NCBI GenBank assembly: GCA_037447655.1
Contig: JBBHKE010002333.1
Coordinates: 5,001 to 69,000, forward strand
Direction: 5' to 3'
DNA length: 64,000 nucleotides
Source of the DNA: Zygnema cylindricum
Taxonomy: Eukaryota; Streptophyta; Zygnematophyceae; Zygnematales; Zygnemataceae
The notes beneath the pieces were generated by a model, which was not told where the DNA came from, did not search any database, and saw nothing but the letters and a program-made list of their open reading frames with translations. Position numbers and translations under genes: made by a program. How positions within the stretch are numbered: the stretch's first letter is position 1; the number at the start of each line of letters is the position of its first letter. Below are positions 12,709 through 23,506 of this stretch, in pieces.

Positions 12709-13172
12709 CCAGCGGTCGCAAAAGTCAAAATATTAGATAACCGAAACCGACCGTTTTATTTTTTTAAAATCTGAGTACCCGACGCCTGACCGGGTTATGT
12801 CACGCTCCAAAATTGTTAACCGTTAACCGAAACGCGTTTACGAAAAAAAAAGTTGACCGAAACTCGATTTCTCGCGACTACCCGTACCCGCCCGTACCCG
12901 AATAAGTACAAAATTAGTGGTACATCTCCCGTATACCTTCCACGATAACAAGAGTACAAAGTAAAATAATGTTGGATTGTATGGACAATACAAAATTTTC
13001 CTTTTTTTACTTTTTTTCCTTACCCAACCGTAACCGATTTTTTTTTTTTCTGTGAATCAACCGCCCAAATCCGCCCGGCCCCCCAAATTTGGCACCCGAA
13101 TCCGTTCCGGATCCGACGCGGGCGGTCGGTTAACGGTCGGTTACGATTTCGGTTGACCGTTTGCGACCTCGG
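12709..13172. mobile_element. hAT-like MITE (464 bp) with 8-bp target duplication
   Basis: The left end reads CCAGCGGTCGCAAA; the inverse of the right end reads CCGAGGTCGCAAA. The similarity continues inward as a looser inverted repeat (GTCAA..., AACCGA...ACCGACC on both sides). The element is flanked by AGTGATGA (12701-12708) and AGTGATGT (13173-13180), an 8-bp target duplication with one mismatch. Eight-bp duplications and TIRs of this kind are typical of hAT transposons. There is no transposase, so it is non-autonomous. The inside is rich in CCG/CGG steps, unlike the AT-rich surroundings. Confidence 0.65.
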
Positions 13173-13180
13173 AGTGATGT

Positions 13181-13568
13181 GTATAAAAAAAAAACTCATC
13201 ACGATAAAACTGATAACGATAGCTATTAGATATCGATTTTTTAGGGGTTCTGATATATCGCTTCGGAGGCAGGAATTTTTTTATCGTCGATAAGTGTAAA
13301 ATATATAGTATACCATGCCATTGTACTTTATAATGTACTTTACATTTTAAACAGTGTATAGGTTAGCTCGCGACGCCATGTCGTGCGTACAATAAAGTAC
13401 ACTTGTACCGAATTCTTGATAATTATTGGCCCCGATATTTAGATATTTATCGTAAATCATCTTAATATATTGGTTTTTCATCGTGATAAATCACTACAGT
13501 ACAATACTGTACTACCTGTAATGTATAGTAGTGTACCGATAACTCAATGGCTATCGATATACAACACT
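13181..13568. other. AT-rich intergenic DNA
   Basis: Low-complexity AT-rich sequence with repeated TATCG and GATA steps, for example around 13205-13270 and 13440-13555. It may be older transposon debris flanking the MITE. No coding potential or paired termini could be demonstrated. Confidence 0.4.
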
Positions 13569-14527
13569 AAGGGTGTGTCCCTGTATGTTTAAGTAAGGGT
13601 TTTTTTCATCGTTTTCACAGAAAATGGGACTTGCAACGAGAAAAAATTACGTCGTACAAAAAATGGGCAAAAACACAAATACATTTTGCGTCATCTTGGA
13701 ACTTAGAAGGTACGGCAATTTGGCGTTATTATCATCGCGACCCACTTCCAGCTCATATTCACACTTCCATTGGAATCAAAATCGCAACCTGATTTTTATC
13801 AAAATAATACCCTATTGACGAATAGAAAGGAGGGATTGCACGTGTCAAACGTTTTCAAACAAAATAAACGATGGGGAGTGCACTCTATTTTTTTCCCTGC
13901 TCGTCACGCGCATGTACGTACGAAAATGAGGAGCATGTACGAAAAAAAAATCGTTGGGGTCTCGGACCCCCACTTTCACTTATGGGTCCTTTTCAAAATT
14001 TTACGTTGTCCTCGACTCTCCCCCTCTTTCTCACTCGACTGCTCCTCGTTCTCCTTTATTTACACGAGATGCAACAATAATAGTATCAAATGAAAGATTT
14101 TTTTTTCTTTTTTTTTAAACCTTTCGTGGCACCTTGGCGATTTTTTTCACCTCTACGTGAAGTGGCACCGCGGCCTTGAAATCCTAACAAAAAAGAAATT
14201 GAACAAGATGCAAGGGAAAAAAAAAATCAACCAAGTACTTTTTGTCATCATTAAAAAAAAAAAACAAGTGCGAATATGTTTTTCTATTTGTGAAAGCAAT
14301 GTTGTTTTGTTTAAAACACATCGTCATTGTGTTTTAAGTTAAAGTGGCAGTGAGCCCAAAAATAAAAGACGACAACTTGTTGTACATCTTAAGTTTGAAA
14401 TGACGAAAATTGTACTCTACATTTCTTCAATTTCTCTGTAAAGTTGTAATGTTAGTAGTAGGGCGCTAAGTTTTTGATAAAAAGGACACAAAAAATACCC
14501 TTACTTAGCCACAAAGGGCTCAGAGTA
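13569..14527. mobile_element. Possible inverted-repeat DNA element (~960 bp)
   Basis: AAGTAAGGGT followed by a T-run occurs near 13591-13607. Its inverse occurs near 14492-14508, followed by a degenerate match to the outer GTCCCTGTATG segment. Together they give imperfect inverted repeats of about 20-25 bp. No target duplication was found and the outermost bases do not match, so the limits are approximate. The inside has long A and T runs and no convincing coding region. A chance inverted repeat or an old, eroded MITE are both possible. Confidence 0.3.
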
Positions 14528-15135
14528 TGTCCCCATATACATGTAGCTTAACGAACTTACTTTGTATTTAAGCACAGATACTCTGAACGTGGTTTTCAGG
14601 TATCCTTGTGTGTCACAACGAAATTATTACTTAAAGGTGTGACGATTGTATGCGTCGACAATGCCAGTGACTTTTATCAACGTCTACAATATAAGATGAC
14701 CCAAATTATTTTTTATAATTGCTGGTGACGTCGCATATCTTACCGTGACATTGTAAATGTACCGCCTTCCATCTTGAGTTTGAAATTCTATGGGGTCCAT
14801 TCCCCCACAGAATTCGCAAATCCAAAAATGCCTTGAAATCCCATTGTAAGCAAAAATTGCGATGGTTTCGTACGTACCGTATCTTAATTCATAGCGTGCG
14901 CGAAATCTGTACGTAGTCTGCACATGGAACGGAACCGTTTAAATGGAGTCCCGATGTATGTACCTTTTGTTCTACAACTAGAAGAAATTCATCGCACGAA
15001 TTTTGCACTATTTTAATTTAACCTTCGAAAAGTATGCTAATTCCGTGTAGTGCATATATAATTATGCACCCTAACTAGTACAAGTAAGTACAGTTATTAC
15101 ACAGCATTTGGAAGGATTGAGAGAAAAGTCTGCAT
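14528..15135. other. Intergenic DNA with no recognised feature
   Basis: No repeat pair, RNA gene or conserved protein was recognised. A 79-codon minus-strand frame at 14684-14923 has no domain that I recognise and no supporting context. Confidence 0.4.
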
Positions 15136-17178
15136 TGCACATCTGTGTCCTCCATTGAACTACAGAATTCAGGAAGCCTCTAGATAGTTGTTAACTAACC
15201 CACTTTTAATGGCAACCACTACTGCCCAAGCAATCAAGCTGACAATCTAACTGCACCCTTGTGCAGCCTGGACTCCCATGCGTCCGTAGAAAAAATAATC
15301 TCTAAAAACGTTCAACCAGGCGATAAGTTATAGGGTGGCAAAGATGTCAATTTATACAAACTCACAAAGAGAGAGAGAGAACAATCTACCTGATTTTTCC
15401 TAAGTCCTAGTTCCCTCTCACAACCCCCATCAACTGACTGTACGAACCAATGAAAATATTGTACAGTACTTGAAAGTACTAATGCTGATGTACTTTCTGT
15501 ACGGCCTCTGTACGACAAGGCCATTAAACAGACGCGTGTCCACTTTTCAGTCGTCCGTACGTTCCTCAGAATTCTCGCGACCGAATGTTATCTCTCCACA
15601 TGACGCCAGGTCATGCCACGTCACAAAATGCCAAAGTGACCATTCCAAGATCTCGGCAATGATGTGCGGCGTCGGATATATTTTAATATCTCATCTCAAC
15701 CTTTATAAATAAACGTCTTACTAATTTGTTTCGTGCGGAATCTTATCCACACTGTTTTTAACTTATACTATGTATCTATGTTTACATTTTCGTTAATTGG
15801 AATTACTAGCGTAACATTGTTTAAATATATGTCAAACACTGCAATTTTGTGTCCTCCATTGTACTGCAGAATACAAGAAGCCTCTGAATAGTTAATAGCT
15901 AACCCACTTTCAATGGTAACCACTGCTACCCAAGCAGGCAAGCAGACAATCTGACTGCACCCTTGTGCAGCCTGGACTACTCTGATTCCGTAGGGAAAAG
16001 AATCTTTGAAAACACCCAACCATGCGAAGTTATGAGGCAGTAAAAATGCCAATTTGTACGAACTCTCAAAGAGAGAGGTGACTGCCTACCAAAATTTTCT
16101 AAGTCGTGACTCCCTCAAATAACTTTTATCTACTGAAGTTCGTACCAATCAAAATACTGTACTGTACCAAAAAGTACTATTGCCTGTGTACCTTTTGTAC
16201 GGCCTATGTATGACAAGGCTATTAAGCAGATGCGTGTCCACTTTTCATTAGTCTGTACGTTCCTCGGAATTCCCGCGACCGAATGCTATCTCTCCACGTG
16301 GCGCGAGGTCATGCCACGTCACTAAACGCCAAAGTGACCATTCCGAGATCCCGACGATGATGTGCGCCATCGGATATGAACCAAAAGATACTCTCAGCCG
16401 TCATAAATACTTGTGTGATATTCGTTTCTCTGTCGAAACAAAATGCGTGGTATCCGTTTCAAAATGGTATCGTACTTCGTACTTTTACAAAACTGTAGCT
16501 ATGCACGCCGTATACAGTTTCTGTTAAATGAATTCGTTCACTCCTAAATAAATATATATCTATCATACCTTATAGCATTTAGCTTTGGTCCTAGTCTAAT
16601 AGGATAAAGTTGACGGTTCAGGCTAACCTGACAGACGGCTGGTACTTGGATTAAGTCCTGGGTCTGTCAGGTTTCTTTTTAGTAACCTACTAATAATAAT
16701 TGCCTGTTAAACTAAGGCAACCATAGTTCAACCACCCTCTCTTTCTTTTCAGTGACTAAAACAAGTATTGGGGCTAGAGAGAGGAGGTGGAGGCAGGTTG
16801 TCTGTACTTTTCTTTTCCTTTTATACCAACTTATTTACACCTAGAAAATACCTAGAAATCTATTACCTTCAACAACACTACATATTCTAGCCACCTTACT
16901 ACTAACAAACCGATTAAGTGACGGCTGCCATGCTCTACATCGGTAGGAGGTCTTGAGTCCCGGACTCAACCTTTGTTGAAGTGACTTGGAGTCAGTCTTC
17001 CAGTCCTGCATTGGTGAAGTTGAGGCAACCATGGCTCCACTATTCTCTCTCTCTCCTTTAGTGACTACAACAAGTATGGGGGTGGAAGATAGGTGGATGC
17101 AGACTACTTGCGCTTGTCATTCCTTTCTATCTATTTAGACCTAGAAAATACTATTAAAACCTTTAGTTAATTTTAACA
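15136..17178 (-). mobile_element. Copia 3' LTR of element D'' (minus), split by a solo LTR
   Basis: Two pieces, 15136-15839 and about 16880-17178, together make a family-D-type LTR of about 1 kb on the minus strand. It starts TGTTAAAATTAAC at 17178. The purine tract AAATAAGGGGAG lies immediately inside at 17179-17190, as in the other A and D elements. The LTR contains the GTACG-rich block and the GGAGGACACA-type 3' end shared with the LTRs at 37525 and 49302. A second LTR of the same family interrupts it. Confidence 0.65.
15840..16874 (-). mobile_element. Solo LTR of family D inserted in another LTR
   Basis: A complete-looking family-D LTR on the minus strand (about 1035 bp), starting TGTTGAAGGTAATAG at 16874 and ending near AAATTGCA at 15840. 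ACAC(T) flanks both sides (15836-15840 and 16875-16879). That fits a copia 4-5-bp target duplication, although the last base is ambiguous with the LTR edge. No internal domain is present, so it is best read as a solo LTR left by LTR-LTR recombination. Confidence 0.65.
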
Positions 17179-18435
17179 CTCCCCTTATTTTCTAGTCTAG
17201 TTTTATTTTTTCTTTCAACTCGCATTTTTCCCTACAATACTTTAACATGGGAGAGGGCATAGGTTTGGTCATCATGTCAGCCTTCACTTCTTCATCGGGT
17301 CTATACACAAGATTCAAAATTTTGTTTTCAACATTTTCCTTTACGAAGCTCAATCTTATGTCCATATGTTAAGCTTTGAAATGATGTTTTGGTTTAGCTG
17401 CAATTACAATTCTTGCTTGATTATCACAAAAGACTTCATGCACTCCCTCTTTCATATACCCCGATTCTTGCAACAACGATTTCACCCACATCAACTCTTT
17501 CACAGCAGAACAAGAGGCCATATATTTAGCCTCCATAGTAGACTGAGCAACCACCTTTCGTTGCTTACTGCTCCAACGGCAAGAACCTTCCGCCACATAC
17601 AACACATACACAAAAGTGCATCTTCTCATGGGTGCATCCCCATAAATGGCATCACTTCAAGTAGTGATATCAGTGTGCTCCCCTCCCAAATGCAATCATA
17701 ACTCTTTGGTTCCTAACAGATTTTTCATTACTCTCTTGGCTGCCTCGCAACCTCTTTTTTCTAGGATCATTAAGACTCCTACTAAGTACTCCAACTACTG
17801 CCGCTATGTCCGACCCGGTACAATTTATTTAGTATATTAGACTTCTTACAACCTGTCTGTAAAGGATAGACTTTATAAACTCTCTCTCCTCTGGACTCAT
17901 CTGATCATCTAAGATTATCACTCCTCCTTCTACACTCCCATCACTTACTTTCTTCAAGTCCATGAAGTGGTACAGCTGTTTTCTTTTCCATCTAGAATTT
18001 CTCAACCATATTTTCTATTGCTTCTTTCAGAGTGAGTCTAATGATCCTTTTCCCCCTATCTCTTTCCATTTGAGTTCCCAAAATATATCTTGCCTCCCCT
18101 TAGTCCTTCATATCAAATCTCTTTCTAAGAACTTTCTTCAACTTATTGATCTTTTCCAAAGACTTACTTAACAACAACACATCATCCACATAAACTGCAA
18201 TAAAGATCACACCATCCTTCTCTTCAAACATATAAATAGAATGGTCAGAGCTGATCCAGATATATCCTAGACCAGTAAGAAACTAATCTAGTTTCTTATT
18301 CCACTGTCAGGGAGCCTGCTTAAGTTGATATAAGGACTCAATGAGCCTGCAAACTTTGCTCTCTTCCCCATTCTCCACAAACCCCTCCGGTTGCCTCATG
18401 AAGATTTCTTCCTCTAACTCACCATTGAGGAATAA
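17179..18435 (-). pseudogene. Copia RT-RNase H remnant (D-type half of a chimera)
   Basis: Read on the minus strand this gives decayed reverse transcriptase and RNase H. RT motifs include GELEEEIFMRQPEGFV and SLYQLKQAP (normally SLYGLKQAP), then a disrupted YVDD region near 18180-18200. RNase H shows QSTMEAKYMASCSAVKELM and FCDNQA at 17369-17629. Stops and frameshifts break it into pieces. The wording matches families A and D, not B. Its upstream join at about 18430 is to a B-type protease segment, so the element is a chimera. It ends at the purine tract before the D'' LTR. Confidence 0.65.
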
Positions 18436-19588
18436 AACATTATGAAGAGTTCTCTCTACCAACTTTCCCCCCACATCTACCATTAAAGATACATCACCTT
18501 GAGTTGAGGTTTGAACACTCATGCCACAAGCATAGTAGATACTCTTTGGAGGTGTTTGCTGCAGAATTGTAAAAGCTGCCTTGTTCCAATACATGTGGGC
18601 CAATTCTCCCGTTTCCATGATCCATCCTGCATCCTTCGGACCCTCCATGGCTGCTGCCATAGCAAATATCCCCGCTTCCTCTTGCTCCTTGAAGCTCAAA
18701 GACTCATCTGCATCAGTTGCAAAAGCTGAAAAGAGAGCATTTCCACGGGTAGGATTTTTAGAAAAGCTTTTGTGATATTGGGTTTGTTGCCAACTTGCCT
18801 GTATAACCATGTTTCATTAGCCTTTTTCAACTTAGGACTGTACATGTATCCAAGACCTTTCTCAGAACAATAGAAACAAGCAGTAGAGTATTGTCTATTT
18901 GCCCTCTGATTAAACTGATTAAACTGATTTGATTATGGTTAAACTTATTCATATTCTGATTAAACTGATTACTTTTGTCAAAGTCTGTTGCAAAAGCTTC
19001 AACCTTTCCTTCTCCTTCAAGGAGTTTAGTATTAGACTCTTCCTCGAATATAAGATTATATGCTAATTGAAACGACCAACTAGCTTTATCATGACTCTTT
19101 AACAAAGTAGACACACCTTTCATGCTACTAATAAGACCGCTAATTAGTAGAGTTACCTTCTGAAACTCAGGAAATGACCCCCCAGCAAATGACCCCTCTG
19201 CAGTAGACCGTGCATCAATAAATGCATGAAAGTTGTCACAATACGCGACCGTAGTTCCCCACGAGTATTTGTACCCCCAAATTTTTCCAGCCACGATGAG
19301 CTCTTGTTGGAGGTTCGCTTTCTCAAAAGCAGATTTCAGTGATGTCCACATATCCTTCGCCATCTTTATTTTCAGGCGAGACATGACCACATTTTCTAAA
19401 ATACAAAGAATTAAAGTTTTCCTTGGCATTGAAGTCTTTTTTTCGCCCAACTTCGATCTATTTCATCAATGAAGCCATCCAAGACCCCTAATAAGTCAAC
19501 AGTTTCAAACAAAGATTCGAACATCGCCGCCCAGTACCCCTACTTTTGGCCATTAAACATAAGAATTATTGACGAAAGGCCTATAACA
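18436..19588 (-). pseudogene. Copia gag-protease remnant (B-type half of a chimera)
   Basis: Minus strand. Gag at 18827-19450 has VMSRLKIKMAKDMWTSLKSAFEKANL and a middle region close to the gag at 24857. It is followed at about 18440-18810 by the protease region (DAGWIMETGELAHMYWNKAA), where the usual D(S/T)GA active site reads METGE, so the catalytic Asp is lost. After MSVQTSTQGDVSLMVDV and ERTLHNVLF the frame runs straight into D-type RT. The first gag codons and primer site (around 19578-19588, inverse TGTTATAGGCC) are eroded. Confidence 0.65.
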
Positions 19589-20247
19589 TGTTGTTCTACA
19601 ACCACACTTGCAGAGGAGAATGAGCAGTAGCAGTGGAAGTAGACATGGAAAGTAGCAGAAACTATCAAGCACTTACTCAACACCCAACTTTGAGCTTACA
19701 CAAAATATGACTCAAAAGACCAATGTGCATCGAATTTCCCACAAATATACACAACACAGTATAATGACAATTCTAAAAAATGCAATCCAGATGACCTTAT
19801 AAACCATAAGATATGACTCCTAGAAGTTTCCTAAAAACTGCCTTAAAAATGTCATAATCCCAAAGCTGGATGATACAAAACTTGCTAAGTCCTAAACTAT
19901 ATTCTCATAGTGTGTATCTATTAGTCACACTAATCCGGGTGGTCGTACTACAGTACTATCCAGACTTACGATAAACTACACAACCTATACGTCACTGTAC
20001 TACGAGTACCTCCAAAACCCTAATTACTACCTGCCGCAAAATAAACAGTGTAACACTAAATTCTAATGCATTAAACGCCAACAATGTGTTTTTCCACATA
20101 GTTACAAATAACGTATGTATAATTAATGTTGCCGATGCTTAGTCAGCATTAATCATAAATTCCGGATAAATGTTGATTCTGTGGTACGAAGGTCCTTAAT
20201 GCGTACGGCGCACTGACTCATTGTGGTCCCCACTTTGATCCTACTCG
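19589..20247 (-). mobile_element. Eroded B-clade 5' LTR fragment (minus)
   Basis: On the minus strand this ends GTAGAACAACA at 19589, exactly as the family-B LTRs end. Just before that end is an ATG frame starting MSTSTATA, like the MSTSTTTA start of the B gag at 24857. Further out the similarity to LTR B fades, so the left edge of the LTR is not defined. The right limit is set by the LTR of element A1 at 20248. Confidence 0.45.
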
Positions 20248-21289
20248 TGTAGAAACTAATGGTTTTATTAGTATTTTCTAGGTCTAAATAGAAATATAGA
20301 AAGAAGCCGAGGCAGTCTACCTCTAACTTCTCTCTCCAAATCTCAAACTTGTCGCAGTCCTGAGAAATTGGAGAGGAAGCTAGAGCCATGGCTACCTTGG
20401 CTATCCTGAGGTTTACGGGAATTTTATACTAGGGTTTATTTATTTATTTAAAAGGTATGTGCCGGCGGCAGGATTTGATCCTTGTACCTACCGGCCGGCA
20501 GACAGGAAATAGCCGGTAGCCTTAGCCGTTAGATCTAGCAGTAGTATTACGTCATATATAGTTTGATAATTATATAAATTAGAATACGTACGATAATTCA
20601 TTTAACTGTTACGATTTACGGGATGCATAGATCCGGTACGAATGACAGTACGGATTACGAATCAATACCGCGCATTTGTTTCGGAAGTGAAATAAATACC
20701 GCGCATGTATTTATTACGGCCACGATTAAATCTGAATTTAATCGGACGGCCGGGATTAGCGCCGAGATCACGGAGGAAGATTTCGGCGGTTTGTGGCCAT
20801 CGCCACATCGGATGACGCGTGGCGAAATTCCGTTGGATCGTAGAATCTCCGGAGATTATGGCACCGAATCCGGATTTGACATGTGTCGACATTTAGGGCA
20901 TGTCGTACAATGTCCGTACATAAAGTACACCGGCGGCTGTACTTTTACGTACGGAACTCAATTCTGATTGGTTCCGTACATCAGTAGATAGAGTCTGTGA
21001 GAGAGATAGGACTTAGAAAAATTAGAAGATAGGACCCCCTCTCCCAGAGAGCTTCTGTACAAAAGGTCAACTTTGACCCCCCATAACTTACTGCTCAGGG
21101 GAGCAAATTCAAAGATTCTTTTTGCTATCGACTCAGGGGAGTCTTGTCTTCACAGGGGTGAAGTTGGTCAGCGTTTTTGTCTGGCAGGGGTGGCAGTTAT
21201 TTTTGCTTAAACACAAAGGGGTCAGGATTATCCTAGAGGCTTCTTGGAAGCTGTCCACTCTGAGGACTTATGGAGCTCTCAGAGTTACA
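20248..21289 (+). repeat. 5' LTR of A1
   Basis: Starts TGTAGAAACTAATGG and ends CTCTCAGAGTTACA; it matches the 3' LTR at 23507. It contains a CCGGCGGCAGGATTTGATCC segment (20461-20480) related to an inverse tRNA T-arm and a CCGCGCAT direct repeat near 20670 and 20699. A cluster of six GTAC sites lies at 20905-20979. The gag ATG (21270) is inside the last 20 bp. A 114-codon frame at 20623-20967 is discussed in the findings. Confidence 0.85.
20905..20979. promoter_or_regulatory. GTAC motif cluster in LTR A
   Basis: Six GTAC tetramers in 75 bp (starting 20905, 20916, 20925, 20939, 20949 and 20976), against one per 256 bp by chance. GTAC is the core bound by plant and algal SBP-domain (SPL/CRR1) transcription factors. 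The same block is conserved in the other A LTRs and has a counterpart in the D LTRs. A regulatory role is inferred from density and conservation only. Confidence 0.4.
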
Positions 21290-22300
21290 GGTTATGGGCC
21301 CACCCTCTAGGGTACCAATCTTTAATGGAACTGGCTTCATATACTGGGAAAGTATGATGATAGGAGCTCTATGCGAAAAAAGGTTTTGGGGGATAGTGAG
21401 TGGACGATTGGGGCGTCCATCAAGTCTTGGAATTCCTCCAGGGTTTGGAGGAAGCAGATTCACCAGGAAAGAGGATTCACCTTCAACGGAGGAAACAAAG
21501 GAAGGAGAGGTGGTGGACAAAGGAAAGGAGAAGGAGGGGACCACACCAATAGCAACTGGTTTAGCATTCATGTCACCTATTCCGAGGAACGAGGAGAATG
21601 ATACTGAAACCTGGGACTTCAACAATATGGCGGCAAAGCACTTCATCCTACGCCATCTCACTCAAGGACTTGCATGTCCTCATTTGCAGGTAGAAAAGGG
21701 CATCCGATCTTTGGATGGCTCTTATAGAGATGTACCGAAGTGGTACGATTCAGCAACAACAGTTGGCTGATCAGAAAGTTAAGGAGTATGTATACAAAGG
21801 GGGGAAATATGTTGGATTTTTGCAATGAGCTTGCTACACTCTTCATGGAGCTACAGAGTGCGGGAAAAGATTTGAGTGAAAAAGAAAAGGTTAACTGTTT
21901 ACTGATGAAGTTACCTGATGAGTTCGTGAACATAGTTTACCGTGTGCAGGACTTGCCTGACTCAAGGTGGATATGGAACTCAGTGGTAGGAATGATTCTC
22001 GTTCAAGAGAATACAATTGAGATCCGAAGGGGAGGAAAGAGTGGCCAAGCCTTGGCAACAGCGACTGATTGGAGGAACAGGGATTCCCGAAAACCGGTCG
22101 GAAACTATGGGGTTAGGGAGCAGAAAAAACCGGCCGATGAGTTCGAACCAAGGGCTCCCAAAGGACTATGTCATTTTTGTAAGAAACCGGGGCACTATAT
22201 GGCAGAGTGCACTAAGCTAACCGAGCTTCGGTTAAAGGAGGGGCAGACCGGGTGGTACCCCGAGAGGAAAGAAAAGGGCCCTTGTCACACAGGTACTTGA
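21270..22300 (+). pseudogene. Gag of A1, frameshifted
   Basis: Starts in the LTR (MELSELQVMGPPSRVP) and runs to the CCHC zinc knuckle CHFCKKPGHYMAEC. Compared with the intact A2 copy it has single-base insertions in homopolymer runs near 21695 (A), 21803 (G) and 22251 (G). These break the frame; together they add three bases, so the original frame is restored downstream. Gag forms the virus-like particle and the knuckle binds the RNA. Confidence 0.8.
21290..21304 (+). promoter_or_regulatory. Primer-binding site of A1, complementary to tRNA-iMet anticodon arm
   Basis: GGTTATGGGCCCACC directly follows the LTR. It is a perfect complement of the anticodon stem-loop of plant initiator tRNA-Met (GGUGGGCCCAUAACC, recalled), not of its 3' end. 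Drosophila copia is known to prime from a 5' half of this tRNA. Here the site is also coding: it is read GTT ATG GGC CCA in gag. Confidence 0.8.
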
Positions 22301-22334
22301 GGCTGAATCCGAGGACGAGGACGATGAGCTCCTT

Positions 22335-23493
22335 TTGGATGAGGAGTTGGAGGCGAAAAATGAGGTCGAAATTCCACGGAGGCAGAAATGTGCTTACGGT
22401 GGATTGAAAGGTGAAGCAGGCTGGATTGTAGATTCAGGTGCCTCCATGCACATGTGTAAGGATAGACACCTGTTCACTAAGATAAGAAAGATTCCCACCG
22501 TAGAGATAGAGTACGGGGATGGGAGGATAGTCACCACTACTCTTGTAGGATCGGTAGATCTAAAAGTGTTAGTAGAAGGAAAGACATCCATATTAACATT
22601 CTCCGATGTATTGTTTATTCCGGAGCTGAACAAAAATCTTATCTCTACATCAGTATTAGATGATAAGGGTTTTTTTACTAGCACTAGGGAAGGAGTCTTT
22701 ACTGCTAGTTTTGAGGATGATGTCTATTTCATTGCTGAGAAAGGTAGCCATGGGATGTTTAGGCTGATCTTAAGTAATGAAAAGAAGAAACTTTATTATG
22801 CTGGTGTTCATGATATTATGATGTGGCATAAGAGGCTTGGGCATGTAAGTCTAATCTATTTTATGAATTGTACCCGACCGGATTTAGCTGCAGCTGTAGG
22901 AGTGCTGAGTAGAAGTCTAAATGCTCCCACTAAGAAGGATTGGGAGGCAGCTAAGAGAGTCCTTAGATACTTGGTAGGAACTAGAGATCTATGGTTGCAT
23001 TTGGGTGGGGAGAATATTGACATCACTACTTGGAGTGATGCCAGTTATGGTGATGCTCCGATGAGGAGATGTACTTCTGGATATGTATTATATGTGGGTG
23101 ATGGGGCTTGCTGTTGGAAGTAGCAAACAGCAAAAGGTTATTGCTCAGTCCACCATGGAGGCTGAGTATATGGCCTCTTGCTCTGCTGTAAAAGAATTGA
23201 TGTGGGTCAAGTCTTTGCTTGGTGAGCTTGGTCACCTTAAGAGTGGTGTGCATAAAATATTTTGTGATAATCAGGCAGCAATCGCTATTTCTGCCAATCC
23301 TAAACACCATTTTAAAGCCAAACACATGGACATCAGACTCAGCTTTGTTAGAGAGAAAGTAGAAAACAAAATAATCAGTTTAGAGTACAGACCAGATAGT
23401 GAGATGGTAGCAGATATGATGACCAAACCTGTGCCTTCCCCTAAGCTAATTTTTTGCAGGGAGAAGTGTGGTCTGAAATTAAAGATTGACTAG
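22335..23493 (+). pseudogene. A1 protease fused to RNase H by an internal deletion
   Basis: The aspartic protease motif is intact (GWIVDSGASMHMCKD), followed by the start of the GAG-pre-integrase domain (MWHKRLGH). At about 22848 the frame jumps directly to the end of RT/RNase H (SLIYFMNCTRPDLAAAV). The integrase core and RT are therefore missing, yet the junction is in frame. RNase H continues to an extra A near 23118, which shifts the frame, and then ends in the second frame with QSTMEAEYMAS and FCDNQAAIAIS (23083-23493). The product cannot replicate the element on its own. Confidence 0.8.
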
Positions 23494-23506
23494 AAAATAA
23501 GGGGAG

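Noticed and set aside
13624-14342. Several short plus-strand frames between 13.6 and 14.3 kb
   Set aside because: Lys/Phe-rich translations of A and T runs, no recognisable domain, overlapping in different frames.
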